Positions 20,227 through 32,519 are shown, counted from the stretch's first letter. The stretch is DNA of 64,000 nucleotides from Chlorokybus atmophyticus (GCA_009103225.1 RHPI01002069.1:2070196-2134195); one strand, 5' to 3'. Numbers and translations are program-made. Notes: generated from the letters alone by a model not told the origin.

Positions 20227-23200
20227 ATGGCGCCAGGCATGTTGGCAGCTCTGTCGGCGCCATCTGAGGTGTTGCCTCGTCGAATTGACTTCTTGCCAGC
20301 CAGAAAACCAGACCCGCAAGCTTATGCTGCTGCAGGCCTTGTGCCATTGAACGCACCATCCTCAACCCCTGCAGGTAACGTGCTATCAGTGGCATCAGGA
20401 GTGCTGTCACGCGAGGTTACTTAGTTGTAACCAGCATGTCATCAAAATGTATGCTCATTGACAAACAGTGTCTTTGAGCCGCTCTACACACATGCTCAGT
20501 AAAACTCTATCCAGCTGGGACATGGGACGCAGTGTTTTCGTACATTTCGTACGACAACAACTTGACTTGCAGCCACGCTTGGTTTTATCACATGCTATAG
20601 TAGTGCTTAACCCCTCCCCCCCCCGTCCGGAGGGGGCGGCGGGGGGGGGGGGAGACCCTCGGCATACACTTTGGCACAACTTGACAAGCTGAAGTCGCAT
20701 GTCTTTGGGATGGCTTCGCTTAAGACTACCTTTCTATATCGGGTGTAAAGGCATTCCTTACTAGTGGTATGACAGGTTGCCAGTGCTACTCACCAGCAAT
20801 AGCGTTTCCGTTTTGGCTCCATGGTGTGAAGATTGTTGCAACAGTTGTCGTGTGGCTGTATGTTTCATATGCTACGATTGAGGCATTGAAGCAAGCAAAC
20901 ACACACAAAGCCTATGTGCTACACCTCAATTGAAGTTCATAAATTGCGCAACTGTAACAACAATGATGCTTACTTGGGTTGTGGCATGATGATAAGTGTG
21001 GCTTGCAGGTTTCAGCGGTCGGAAGCAAGCAACAGAGCTTGCTAATGGTCAGCATGGAGACGGGTTGTTCAGTGACTCAGACTTGCAGCTGGCTTGGCCA
21101 CAGCCACGCAAAGTGGTAAGCAGTGGGTCTTGTACGTGTGCTGCAGAGTTGGTATTGGTATCGTTAGAGCCACCCCCCAGCCCCCCACCCCCACCCACAC
21201 ACACACCATTACCACCACAACAAAGTTTGTTGTGTTATGTTATGCTGCAGTATGTGACAGCAGCTCGCCTTACGTGCAGGGTGCAGGGCTCATCAATCTG
21301 GGCAACACCTGTTTTATGAACGCTGTGTTGCAGTGTCTCTCTTACACAGCACCGGTTGCAAACTTCTGTCTTGCTGGAAGTCATCACCGCCAATGTACGT
21401 TTCCACCACCACCCCTCCCTCTCTTGAACCGGAGCTCACACACTTCGCGTCAATCGCATGGTTGTTATGTTACATTTGGGGCCGTGCAGCAAGTATAACA
21501 ACATGTTTGTGTGACAGGCAGGATGACTGGATTTTGTGCATTCTGTGCTTTTGAAGACCATGTCAATGCCGTATTCAAGCAGGGCGGAGCAATAGCTCCA
21601 AGAAACCTACTAAAGTGCCTGCGCAGTATCTGCCAACACTACGTTACTGTTTTTGTGCGTGTGTCTGTGCGTGTTCTGCAGCGATGGTAACTAGCTCATG
21701 GTACTGCGTGCTACTGTTGAAAACCTTGACCCCCTGCGCATAGACATTGCAAAGTCGTTTCGCCCTGGTCGCCAAGAAGACTCTCATGAGTACGCGCGCT
21801 ACTTGATTGAAGCGCTGCATAAGGCATGTTTGCCACCCGGCAAGAAGGTTTCCCAACAAGTTGCAGAGACCACATTCGTACATCGCGTTTTTGGTGGCAG
21901 GCTGCAGAGTCAGGTCAGTAATTGTTGGCAATGGGATTGATGTGTATACTTGTTCATGCTGTTGCACTCGCATGTGGCTCATGGCTCATGGCTCAAAGCT
22001 ATGCGACATCATGTTGTTCCCGCAGGTGAAGTGTATGGTGTGCCACCATGAGAGCAATACTTTGGATCCCTTCTTAGATCTGAGCCTTGAGATAGCCAAG
22101 GTTGACAGTCTGGTCAAAGCGCTGCAAAAGTTTACCAGCCCAGAAACCCTTGATGGCAGCAATCGGTATAAGTGTTTAAGGTGAGGAAGTTGGCGGGAGT
22201 TGTGGTTGCAGCATGTGTTCTGCAAGGCGTTTGCAAGTGTCAAACTCTAATGTCAAACTCTAATGTCAAACTTTGCATTGGCGTGGAGACTGTGTACAAG
22301 CAACAATCATCTCATGGCAGCAGTTAAATACTGTCAAGATTGCTGGCATCTGAAGAAAAGCTGGCATTTGAAGAAAAGCTGTTTCGTTCTGTGGTGCAGG
22401 TGTCAAAAGCCTGTTAGAGCCGTAAAGCGCTTTTCTGTGGACTGCGCACCCAACATATTGACCATCCAGTTCAAGCGCTTTGATCCTGCCGGTGGCAAAA
22501 TGGACAGACACGTTGCATTTGGTGAACGCCTAAATATCAGACCATACATGAGGACATCGCAGGGCGGTCCGCTGGAGTACGAGCTGTACGCAGTCCTCGT
22601 GCACGCAGGCCGTAGCACGCATTCAGGGCACTATTATTGCTTTGCCAAGAGCCCCTCGGGGATGTGGTACTCCATGGATGATAGCAGGGTATGTGTGTTG
22701 CATGCGGGATGATGCATGTGCCCTTCAGCTAAGATTGGGTTCCTTGGTCGCCTGTGCTGTACCAAATGACATGTTCTTAAAGCCGGCAGCAGCACACATC
22801 TTCTCTCGAGTGAAGCTGGACATGTTGTGCTGCACAGGTGTCGCTGGTCAGCCAGTCAACTGTCTTGCAACAGCGTGCGTACATACTGTTTTACACGCGA
22901 CGGCAAGCTGATAAAGTGCAGCAAGCTGCACCTGCGAAGACACCCGTTGCGCCAGCTGCGCCACAGCCAACGCCATTGTTCAAGACACCATTGGCACCAC
23001 TTTCATCACAGGCAGCGAATGTGTCTCTTAAGAACCCGTTGGCAAAATCCACAGCACAGCTACCACAGCCACCATCAGCAAGTGGTGACAAGGCTCAAGC
23101 AGCCGCTCCTGCTGCTAACGGGCACACCAAAGCAAATCCAGCAGTAGCAATAGCGCTGCAGGTAATGTGCAATAAGCCAGGTTATATTAATCCTGGTGTA

Positions 23201-24275
23201 AGGTATCTGTCATTGTTGTTGCTGAACTCTTGTTCTTCTTCCAGGCGAATGGGCATGCACTGCCCAATGGCAAGCACTCAGGCCCAGCACCAACCTCGTC
23301 GGAGTCATCCGAGGGAGATGACGTGCATGTACAACAACCTGCTCCTACCAGCTTTTCATCCCCGCCCCAGAGTGTTGTGGAAGAAGTTGCAGCTATCCCT
23401 TCCACGAGCCAACAAGAACCGACTGATCAGTAAGTTCATGACATGCGCAGTAACGGTTGCTTGCTGACAGGATTGGTGCCATGTCTGTGGCAACTGACCA
23501 ACCTGTTGCTCGGGTGTCACACAACAGACTTGACGCCCACTGCGGTCTCGACAGCATCCTTTGGCAAATCCCACGCATTCGCCGTTTCTTCGTCTCACTG
23601 GCGACTTGCACCGATAACACGCACAGTCACTCTGATGCACATGAAACGAAGCTGGCCACACCATTGCGTTCACAAGCTCGACAGAAGATTGACTCCCTGC
23701 AGAATGGTGTTCACGCTAAGGACGCTAGTGACAGGGTAATACCACTCAGCTCAGATATGGCAACTGTGCCAAGCCGAAGCGATGATGATGCGAGTGATAG
23801 CGAAAGTGAGCAACGTGAAAGCAGTGACGAGAATGCAAGTGACAGCGAAAGCAAGCAGCCTCGAGCTGCTGATGAGGCACAACGCATGCACACTTCTCTG
23901 CCTTTCCAGTTGCCTGATGAGCACGGGCAGTTTGGAGGCGGCGTGAGTCAGTGGGACAACGCAAACGGGGGGGATGAGCTCCGGCACCATCACCAAGCAC
24001 AGGGCCACGTACTAGGGATCAAGCCCCGCAAGCAGCGGGACGCGTGGGACGAGGAGTACGACCGCGGACATGTGAAGAAGCTGAAGCGCTCCAGTGTCGC
24101 ACTCATGGCCAGCGATGACGGACCCAACCCGTTCCAAGAGTTCTCACAAGCCAAAGTTGGGGGTGGCTCACGCGACCAACGCAAACAATCCTCTCGGAGG
24201 GGTGGAAAGGGTGGCTCGGGTGGGAGGGGCGGTCGGGGGAGGGGAGGGGGAGGGGGTCGCTTCAAGAAGCGTTGA
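20227..24275 (+). CDS. Ubiquitin carboxyl-terminal hydrolase, USP36/UBP10-like
   Basis: Cysteine deubiquitinase that removes ubiquitin from proteins; USP36 homologues act mainly in the nucleolus. Exons: 20227-20374, 21009-21115, 21280-21394, 21518-21625, 21744-21913, 22026-22180, 22400-22688, 22838-23161, 23245-23429, 23471-24275, all in phase (801 aa). Cys box [20 protein letters not shown] (residues about 87-106), the [15 protein letters not shown] block, zinc-ribbon cysteines CMVCHHES and CLRCQKP, His box [15 protein letters not shown] and [10 protein letters not shown]. The tail is acidic/Ser-rich, then [17 protein letters not shown], which matches the conserved USP36/USP42 tail, then an RGG-rich end with FKKR. 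Cys, His and Asp are present, so it looks active. The first exon has no domain and its start is the least certain part. Confidence 0.93.
20606..20654. repeat. C-run/G-run hairpin in the first USP36-like intron
   Basis: CCCCTCCCCCCCCC, then GTCCGGAGGGGGCGGCGG and a long G run. Could form a hairpin or G-quadruplex; may also be an error-prone homopolymer. Confidence 0.6.
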
Positions 24276-25183
24276 TTGCACGGTAGTCTATGTGTCCTTG
24301 CGTACAATATGATGTTGCACAGTCGGCTTCACCACTAAGCTGGTAGGTACAGCAAACCTGCTGTGCCAACGCCGTATTTATTCCGTACATTCCCTTAACG
24401 TGTCAGCTGGTTTAGCAAGATAGTTGAAGCTTCACAATGTCCAGCACTCTCGAAAGTGTCATGTACTCCTCGCATTGTAGGTTCACCTTCTCAAAGACAG
24501 TTCTTGTATGTTTTACTGTTTTTATGCATAGCGTTACAATGGATGGCTGTAGCACAGCAGGGGGACCCACTAGGCTTGGCTAAGTACCCTGTTTCTGGCA
24601 GTCCCAGTGCAACGCCATCTAATTGCACAAACATATAGGAATTGCCAGGGGTGATGTAGTGCTGTTGTGCTGTAGTAACAGCGCTCTAGCCAAACCTTGT
24701 GCATTGCCTTGCAAAGTTGATAAACATGTCCAAAGGCATGTGTGCCTTCACTAAAAGTCATAATGCAGATAATGCTGGGAACACGCAGACTAATGTATAC
24801 GGTACATTGCAAATAACATCGAACGTGTATTATAAAGCATGGTGTGTTGGCATTTCTGCAGGCTGGTCTCTATCCATGTCATGCAATCTCTTCAACACTG
24901 GGCAGATATGGGCCACAACGCCTAGCAGCTCATGTCAGATTATGTAAACATCCTGACAGATCAGCAGCAGAAAGACACTAGCAAGTTGACCATCCAGTAC
25001 CAAGTTGACAGAATTAGATACCAATTTCGCGGCCTCCCACCTCCAGGCAGGCACACAAACTGTATGTGGTATGAGACAAGCATCTGCTGCGAGGTCGACT
25101 GTACACGGCAACCCCTCAGCACACAACCATCACAATACTATACTATAAACCCACCCACCCCTCCCAACAGCTACAGACACCCG
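24276..25183. other. Intergenic between convergent USP36-like and B-box genes
   Basis: Presumed 3' untranslated regions of both genes; no ORF with recognisable content seen. Confidence 0.5.
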
Positions 25184-26597
25184 CTACGAATAGGTGACCG
25201 ACGCATCGGTCCGCCTCCTCTTGGTGGGGATGGGGCTGGGAGGCCTGTTGAAGTCAGGTACTGCTCCATCATCATTGTCATATTGTGAGCTGCGCGCGCG
25301 GAGACCGCTTCCTTGCGGTTCCATGGAGAAGAAACTCTCCATCTGCGGGACCACTCCCAACTGATTCATCGTGGACTCTGGCACAAGACTCCAGTCGATC
25401 TCATCCCACAAGTCTCCACCCTGTACCCAAACATCTTGTTTAGACACAAGCTTGCAGCTTTGACAGCACTACAAAACGCACGTGTGCGTGCAGGTATGTA
25501 TGCACTGGTACTTGACCCACACACACATGTGCAGATCGCAAGTGAAATTGCACCTTTGATGGGTCAACATCAGCCAAAGTGTAGCCATCAGCAAGGTCGG
25601 GAATGGCCAGCAGCTCGTCCACTCGCCAGTCAAGGCCGAGGTTGCTGGTGGAGTTGCTGCGGGCGGCGCTGCCAACAAGGGGTGACTGTGCGGGCGGGGC
25701 TGAATAGGATGCAGAGGGAGTGAAGGCTTGGTTGTTGGGCATGTTGTACGTGGGAACCTGCAGCTGCGGGACAATCTGTGCTGTCTGTTGGGGCTTGTTG
25801 GTGGTGGTAGTATTGCTAGTGTGGTGCGCCGGCGCCACCCTGCTGCTGCTCACAGGCACAGCAGGGCCCTTCCCATGCTTGTGGTTGTGCGTCTGCTCAT
25901 GCTGCGGCTGTTGCTGTTGCTGTTGTGTCTGTTGTTGCTGGGAGAACAAAGTGGACTGCGGGGAGCTCTCGCTGCTGGGGGACGCGGTGTTGTCCTCAGG
26001 GTCCGGCAGCGCGTGGAGGCTGACCAAAATGCCCGGCACGAGGTAGCGATCATGTGCTTGCGTGAGAGCATTTGCACTGTGTATGGACAAGTCACACCCG
26101 CGGCAAAGAAGCGCCCTGTCGTCTCTGCAGAAGAAGAAGGCAGCCGCCTCCTGCAGAAAGAGAGGCAAGCAAGCCCACATGCATGAGCACACCGTGTATT
26201 CTCTGCAGCTCAAAGTTCAAGCAAAACCCGCAGCTTGGCAGTTTGAACTACACAGCCAGCTATGCAGGTCAAGAACTTCCAGATCAGATCAAGAACTTCC
26301 AGCCGTTCCAAGCAAGCAGCTGTCAAGTGCCTAGTTGATCGGCTGTGCTGGAGTGCTTCTCAGGGAGAGGCATAGCTGGCAAGCTGGAGGTGGTGTGCGT
26401 GTGTGTAGCTGTACCTGGCAAATGTCACACTTGGGGCGCTCCTCTTTTTGAGGAAGGAGGGCGACGCGCTGGTGCTTGGCGACGAGCTTGTTAGCGGCGT
26501 GGACTTTGCGATCGCAGGCGCCGCACAGTGCGGCCTTGTCCGCGGCGCAAACCACCTCTGCTGGCGCCGCGTCGCACACGTCGCACTGAACTCTCAT
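25184..26597 (-). CDS. Double B-box zinc finger protein (BBX, STO/STH-like)
   Basis: Probable nuclear transcription regulator; double B-box proteins of plants act in light and clock signalling. Three exons in phase: 26415-26597, 25554-26150, 25184-25420 (338 aa). B-box 1 starts at residue 3 (VQCDVCDAAPAEVVCAADKA, then CDRKVHAANK and KHQRVALL). B-box 2 begins KCDICQ and spans the first intron (EAAAFFFCRDDRALLC, CDLSIHSANALTQAH). The middle is Gln/Ser/His/Thr-rich, the C terminus acidic with AVPDFNRP, like the VP motif of this class, and a basic KRRR near the end. No CCT domain is visible, which fits the STO/STH group rather than CONSTANS. The start is the first Met directly before B-box 1. Confidence 0.9.
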
Positions 26598-27946
26598 GCC
26601 GGACCCCTCCCCCAGCACCCCCCCAGCACCAGCGCCCTCGTCAGCCAACCACCCGCTCTGCCTCCACCAATCCCGCTCCCTCCGCCTCCGCCGCTGCCTT
26701 CCCTCTCCGCCTCCGCCGCCCAGCCGCAAGCTACCCCGCCCACTTCTCACCGCTTCACTTTACACCACAGCCCAGCTCCCGCAGCCTCGTTCCTCCACTC
26801 CGCCGCCTCCACCAGCCAAGTCCTCACTCCAATCACCCGCTCTCCCAGCCCAACCTCCGCCTGACCTTCTCCCGCTCGACGCCCCGACGCGCCCGACAAG
26901 ACCGCCCACCCCGCCGCCCACGCCGTCGCCCACGTCGCCAGCTATGCACCTTTTGCGCCAAAGTCACTTGACAGAGGCCCAAAGTCTTTCGGGTACGCAA
27001 GAAACTTTGGCCCAATGCGAATGGTGAGAGAATAAGCGGGCAAGAAAGTCTGGGACGCTGAACAAAACTTGCCGAGGGGAGTTTATGCTCAGCCACAAAG
27101 GATAGAAGTGTACCCCCACGAAAAATGTTATCTCGCACGTCAGCCTTTGAAGGTTTAACCGGCGCACGCTCGGCACACGAATCTGGTCTACACCAAGCCG
27201 CTGCATGCATTCAGAAAATGCCCTGGCATGTATAGTTGGAGTTCTGTTTGCATGCCGTCAATCTGTCGGTGAGCTATTTGTTTATGACTCTTCGAGAAGT
27301 GAGTTTATCTCGCGTGCACGCAAAGAGGGCAAAAACCCAGAAGCCCTTGTCAATGATGAATGAACTTGCTGCACCGTTTCAAGTGCATGACAACTTGTCA
27401 TTGACAAGGTCTTGAGCGAACATGTGAGGTGAAGCCTTCAGTCACCGTGAAGGCGCGGGGGACCCAGATCAGATCAGATTGGGGACCCAGCCTGGGGTTG
27501 ATCATGAAGCGAGCGTGAGGCGTGATCGTACCGGGGGTTGATTGGATGATTGACAACCTCCAGTTCGCAATGTCCATCCGCCTGTGGTTAGCGGTATGGA
27601 GGTACTCTTTGCGCGCCAAAGGCGAGACGCGGTGCGTACTGTGGCGCGCACTGCTGACAGGGCGTGCAGCGGCCGATTGCGGCAGAATTGCCGTTCGGTT
27701 ATCGGCCAGGTAGTGCACTGAAGCGCAGGTCGTCAATCAATGTGACCGATGCAAGCAACGGCAAAGCCTATTTCATCGGTCTGCGGCGAACAAGATCCAG
27801 GTTGGTACACACCGTTGTACCCGCACGCGGACCGCGGTACGCATAACAGGCATCACTTGGTAAACGCTTGCATGATGTGTTTACGTTTTTAACGCAAATG
27901 GCCCACAAGTTGCATACCAGCATGGGTAAAAAACCTGTGATACCGG
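26598..27946. other. Upstream region of the B-box gene and gene-free interval
   Basis: 26600-26950 is strongly C-rich on the plus strand (Pro-rich in every shadow frame) and probably holds the 5' leader and promoter of the B-box gene. 26950-27946 has no convincing coding sequence. Confidence 0.45.
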
Positions 27947-28605
27947 CTACCGTATCTATCTATCTACCCCAACACAGTCCCCTTTCTATACAGTCCCCCT
28001 CAATTTTGCTGGGGCGGACTGTGTTAGGGGGGGGATTGTGTTACGATGGGGGGACTTTGTTGTGTAGCTGAGCAGCATAGTCCCCCCGAACTACGTCATC
28101 AAATGTGTGGGTTACCCTATTGTAGCCAGTAGCGTAAACTATGCTGGTGCCGGCAGGCCAGCTGCAAAGGCGGCACCTTGACGGCCCGTCAGCAAAGAAA
28201 CAGATGTGCCAAAATGGCCCACAACTTGTGGGCCATTTCGTCTATCTTATGGGCCACAAAAAAGACAATTAACATCACATGTCATGTCACACACGTTAAC
28301 ATGGCAAGCGTATACATGTATTACGCTATAAAATAGATGATGAATATACATAACATGTACGATACCATTATATACACATATGCATGACACTGTAATATAT
28401 GCGTCAATAACTGCATGAATTCTATATAATGTCTATGGTAAATATAAACATATACATACTTATAACAGATACCAACATCACAAATATACATATAAACCAC
28501 ATTTAAAATATATATATAACACATATATAGTACAGTCTTCCTTTGGAGGGACTCCGAAAGGGGGGGGGGGGGGGGGGGGGGGNNNNNNNNNNNNNNNNNN
28601 NNNNN

Positions 28606-28673
<68 letters not shown>

Positions 28674-28750
28674 CGGGGGGAGACTCCAAAGTAAAAACAC
28701 AGTCCCCCCTTGAAAAAGCAGGGGGGACTGTATTTGGGTAAATACGGTAG
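27947..28750. mobile_element. Non-autonomous TIR element (MITE-like) with poly-G core
   Basis: Left end CTACCGTATCTATC ... ACAGTCCCC and right end GGGGGACTGTATTTGG ... ATACGGTAG are imperfect inverted repeats of about 35 bp. Inside are further ACAGTCCCCC/GGGGGACTGT hairpins and a G tract of about 120 bases interrupted by N (28583-28605). No ORF and no obvious target-site duplication. Confidence 0.5.
28583..28605. other. Assembly gap inside a poly-G tract
   Basis: About 23 N flanked by 22 G on the left and about 70 G on the right. Confidence 0.95.
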
Positions 28751-29203
28751 TTGCGTGTGTGCAACCTTGCATTATTAAGCACTTATTTAAGTACTCTTAT
28801 ATATACCGTAAAGACACGTACATTACAACATAAGAATAACTATCATATGCCTGGAGTTGTAGTTGTAATACCGAATTATAGGCCTGGCTTATTGTAACAT
28901 CAACGCATCTAATGACTTATGTGGTCATTGTAGCAAAAGATTGAAGTGTAAAACAATTTGTAAATGTGAGTGTGGGTTGTAGTGTACGTGTCTCTACGGT
29001 ACTCATCTTGGCAAGGATTGCACGAGTGTGCATACATTGTCGCAATATGTTTTCCCTGCCGGCCGATTAAATATTGGCAACGACCGTGCACCTGAGGATA
29101 CTAATTTAGAATGTCGTGGCTCAGTCAACATGCAATCTCGATACAGGGACATAATAGTAACTTCCGTTACTATCAGGCCCTTTTTGTTACAATTTAGTCT
29201 TTA
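28751..29203. other. Gene-free AT-rich interval
   Basis: Nothing recognisable seen on either strand. Confidence 0.5.
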
Positions 29204-29505
29204 ACATTTGACTATGCCTAGTTAACAGGCGCCTGTCAGTTACCAGGCCTTAACAGGTGACTTTACTTAATTAACAGCCACCGGTTAGTCACACATCAGG
29301 CCTTACTAGGTGACTACAACTAATCAACGGGCACCTGTAAGTTACACATCACGCCTTAACAGGTGACTACACCTAATTAGCAGGCACTTGCAAATTACAC
29401 ATCAATTTTACTTAGGTGACTCAGCCTATGTGACAGGCACCTGCAGGTTACACACTAGTCCAGCGCATGCGACTAAGCCTAATTCACAAGCACCAACTAG
29501 GTAAT
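29204..29505. repeat. 53-bp minisatellite, about 5 to 6 degenerate units
   Basis: Units start GTGACT at 29257, 29310, 29363 and 29416, exactly 53 bp apart. Each carries an AGGCACCTG-like core followed by GTTACACATCA. The first and last units are more diverged. Confidence 0.85.
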
Positions 29506-29989
29506 TATCGATATATTAAGGCATTCTTCAAGCAACTGAAGGTGACTGATGCCTAACTGTCGTTATATGTATTTGCATAGCATGACTACACGCGACTGTC
29601 ATTAACTGCCAGCATCGTGATGTGCCTGTGCTGTGTACAGGTACCTGAAATGTGTACTGTGTCTCACAGTCACTTGCCAAGGCTTGTAGTTCGATTATGT
29701 TGAATGCCTGCAGTTCTGTTGTATATTATAGGGATGCAAGTATTGACATGCATGAGCATAATGACAATTGACTGAGCTGGTTTAAGATGCACAACACTCA
29801 GTTACAAGAGCCTTGCAGCTATGTACACTGCCAGCTAAACGGACTACCAACTGCGCTACAGCTCCTCTCCATTATCGCTTTGCTCGTCATCATGGCACAA
29901 AGCACCACGCGCTGGGGCCTGTGGAGGAGACGCCGGAGCTTGCCCTTCCTCCTCAAACGGTTGTGCCAGTCAATCAAATGCCGCTTCTG

Positions 29990-31215
29990 CCTCAGCGAGC
30001 GGGTCACGAGCTGCTGTCTCTTGCGGCTGGCGCCGATTGGGATCTTTCAGGTATGCGACACAAGATGCAGTGCGGCGTTTCACAAGGGTGAATGGCTAGA
30101 GGGCTGCGTACCGTTGCCTCATCTCCCGCTTCATTGACATAATTATGGTGTTGATTTCGCTGACGTACTCTTCATGTGTGTCGATGCTAGCAGCTAGGAG
30201 GGGGTCTCCATCCCTGCCCTTTAGGATGCGCTCCACCTGCCTAGTTTGCAGGCATGTCTTAGTGGCAACCAAATCGAAAGCCACTATTCACTGCAACACG
30301 TCTGCAAGCCTGTAGTTTGGGGCTACAGCATTCCTGAATTGCTGATGGTGAAGTTCAGAGTGCTCACCGTAAGCAACAGGTATGCGAGGTGGTTGACTGT
30401 CAGCTGCCGGCGACCAGGTGTAGTGACGGCGTAAGACCAGCATTGCACGATCATTTGCCAGATTATGGGATTGCCCCATTCATGGATGTATCTCCTCCGC
30501 TCCGGGTCTGCATTGTCGGTCACCTCAAATCTCCGCCATGACTTGTCTGCGATAGTCATACTAACGATACGGATAGTTCAAGTTGAGCCTGCACCAGGCT
30601 AGAATAGTGCCTGTGAATTAATTTGGAGCGCGTTGCGCATCTGGGCTTTTTAGGTCTTGGGGTCCATTAGGGCGTCGATGTGCGCGATTGAATCGGTTAC
30701 AATAGGCGAGATGCGTACGTGTGTATGGAGGCTGAGTAAGAAGGCAGTGTTGCATAGCAGACATGGTGGTGAGGGACCCAACTCACTTGCGCTTGTTGCT
30801 GTTAAACAGTGTCCACTTGTACTCCTTCTCAAGGACATGCTTGATCTTGGTGACGTTCTCAGACCGGACCTGCGTAGCTTTCTTCAAGGCGACATTCCAG
30901 TGGAAGGGGCACTCCTTCGGAGTCTAGTACACCTCATCATGAGGTGTACTGGACTCCGAAGGAGTGCCCTATGATAGAACTTGGCCGCATTGGCCTTGTC
31001 GTCATGGTCGAAGCCAACTACCTGTCACGGGCAGGTTGGTCAGTATCACGGTGCAGTGAGGTCATGAAGCATTCACAGCATCTGACACGTGACGTTACGA
31101 ATAGCGTCCTCCTTGAAATATATGTGGCTCTCTACCCAGTGGCCGTTTATGATTTCAACGACGGCATCTCGCAAATGCTGTCCACAAAAGAACAATCCAT
31201 TATACGGTGTCATGG
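29990..31215 (-). pseudogene. Possible unrecognised spliced gene or element ORF
   Basis: Several minus-strand stretches read like protein: about 31215-31090 (FCGQHLRDAVVEIINGHW), 31020-30985 (VVGFDHDDKANAAKFYHR), about 30900-30790 (KKATQVRSENVTKIKHVLEK, then YKWTLFNSNKRK), 30559-30323 (MTIADKSWRRFEVTDNADPE, then RRRYIHEWGNPIIWQMIV), and 30284-30000 (EEYVSEINTIIMSMKREMRQ, then TAARDPLAEAEAAFD). I do not recognise a family. The pieces are in different frames and could be exons; a 63-bp palindrome at 30907-30969 lies between two of them. It may be a host gene or cargo of the neighbouring DNA element. Confidence 0.3.
30907..30969. repeat. 63-bp near-perfect palindrome
   Basis: 31-base arms with one mismatch around a single central base; the left arm starts GGGCACTCCTTCGGAGTC. 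Confidence 0.95.
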
Positions 31216-31339
31216 TGTCACGCAGTGCTTACCTCGTTGCTAATCTCCCACTTACTTGGGCGAGGGTTGCTGACGGCAGAGGTGACTACGTCACAACCAA
31301 ATACGTTTGGGTTGGGGGTTCCAATCGACCCTCTGCAAG

Positions 31340-31515
31340 CACAACCACGTGAGTCATGCTGCCAGCCATGAAAGATGCAACCCTCAACTTGAGCAAAAAG
31401 AACACGTGCACAGTGTATTCAGAACGCATGCAGTAAGTCACTATGCCAGTCATGAAAGAAGCTAGCATCCAAGTTAGAAGCTGAGCAAGAAGCAACGTGC
31501 ACAGTGCATCAAGAA
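31340..31515 (+). repeat. Imperfect tandem duplication of about 75-80 bp
   Basis: CCATGAAAGATGCAACC ... ACGTGCACAGTGTATTCAGAACGCATGCAGT is followed by a diverged second copy (CATGAAAGAAGCTAGCATCC ... ACGTGCACAGTGCATCAAGAATGCATGCAGT). Confidence 0.6.
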
Positions 31516-31869
31516 TGCATGCAGTCTAACTTGCCCTTGCGACTGCGGTATCAGGTGGAGTTGTTGTGATGTGGTGGGCGTTAGCGCGGGGCTTGCTGCG
31601 ATTGGTTGGCAACGGTTGCCTGGTTGAACACTGGGGGCAATGTGGAAAACTGGGGCCGACCTCCACGACAAGGTGCACCTACGGATGGACCACGAGGCAT
31701 CTCTCTAACTGATAGTCGGGTGCCGCCTGTTTAGCTAACAGTGGCGCTGCCGCCTCCAACGCTGCCGCCGCCAGTTGGCCCGCCCAAATGTACAAGACGC
31801 GAAAACGAAAATGAGGCGGTTTTGAACGTCTAGTGTCCCGCACCATAGTCGCACTTGTAGTGCGTCCTT

Positions 31870-32050
31870 GCTCGCATGGTTAATGGTACGACTTATGCAT
31901 TTGTGCCATCCATGCTTCGTACAACCATTGGGAACAATGGTTGTGTCGTAACATTCATGGTACGACACAACCATTGAGGCATCTCTCGTCCAACCCCAGC
32001 CATTGCCATACATGGCTCTGTCGTACCATCCATGGTACGACAGAGGCATT
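31870..32050. promoter_or_regulatory. Cluster of ATGGTACGAC/GTCGTACCAT motifs and palindromes (DNA element copy A)
   Basis: Several copies in both orientations, including a palindrome at 32016-32045 with 14-base arms (CTCTGTCGTACCAT). The same motif clusters at about 46010-46170 and, in copy B, at 58040-58200. Candidate transposase-binding subterminal repeats; function is inferred. Confidence 0.45.
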
Positions 32051-32225
32051 GCTCGATCAGCCCGAATGGGAGTTAGCGTGCACTCACCCAAACACGCTTT
32101 ATTGATGGCCGGATGATGGCACGCAGGGGCACCAAGTCGATGACGGGTCGAATGTCAGGCATAGTGGACCTGAGTTCGACTAAAAAGCGGAGGACCAGGA
32201 GGCGGCGGCGGCGTGGTGGCACATC

Positions 32226-32519
32226 TTGCGAGAAGTTGTGGTCGTAAGAGTTCAAGCAGCGAAGCCAGCTACTACCGGGCGCCACGTCATGGATTATGGC
32301 AGGCGTCAGCAATGGGGCTGTTCAACATGCATCACCAACATTGGACAAACCAGCAGGCAAGCCATTAAGGACCATCTTCACATAGAGAACTGCTTGGTGG
32401 CTCGCTTTCTGCAACAAGGAGTGGATCAGGAGCTGCAGTCCTTGGAGCCCCTTGTCAGAACCATGCGGGATCAATTGCGGCAGTGGGAACAAGCACAAAG
32501 GAATGCAGAGGTACGCTCA
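32226..32519 (+). CDS. Zinc-finger-like ORF segment, unrecognised
   Basis: Encodes WGCSTCITNIGQTSRQAIKD followed by HLHIENC, a C-x2-C ... H-x4-C pattern like the N-terminal fingers of some eukaryotic transposases, then a helical Gln/Arg/Glu-rich stretch (QELQSLEPLVRTMRDQLRQW). It ends at a possible donor (AATGCAGAG then GTACGC at about 32510). It lies upstream of the OTU gene and may be a first exon of it or a separate cargo gene. The Met at 32226 is not well supported. Confidence 0.35.

Noticed and set aside
25720-26186. Cys- or Leu-rich plus-strand ORFs opposite the B-box gene
   Set aside because: Shadows of the Gln/Ser-rich exon 2.
26448-27027. Pro-rich plus-strand ORFs in three frames
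   Set aside because: Open in all frames because of C-rich sequence upstream of the B-box gene; no domain or splice support.
27440-27452. CAGTCACCGTGAA as the other end of DNA element copy A
   Set aside because: Same orientation as the right end instead of inverted, and only a short match.
29204-29505. CRISPR-like array
   Set aside because: Units are adjacent and degenerate over their full 53 bp, with no unique spacers; eukaryotic context.
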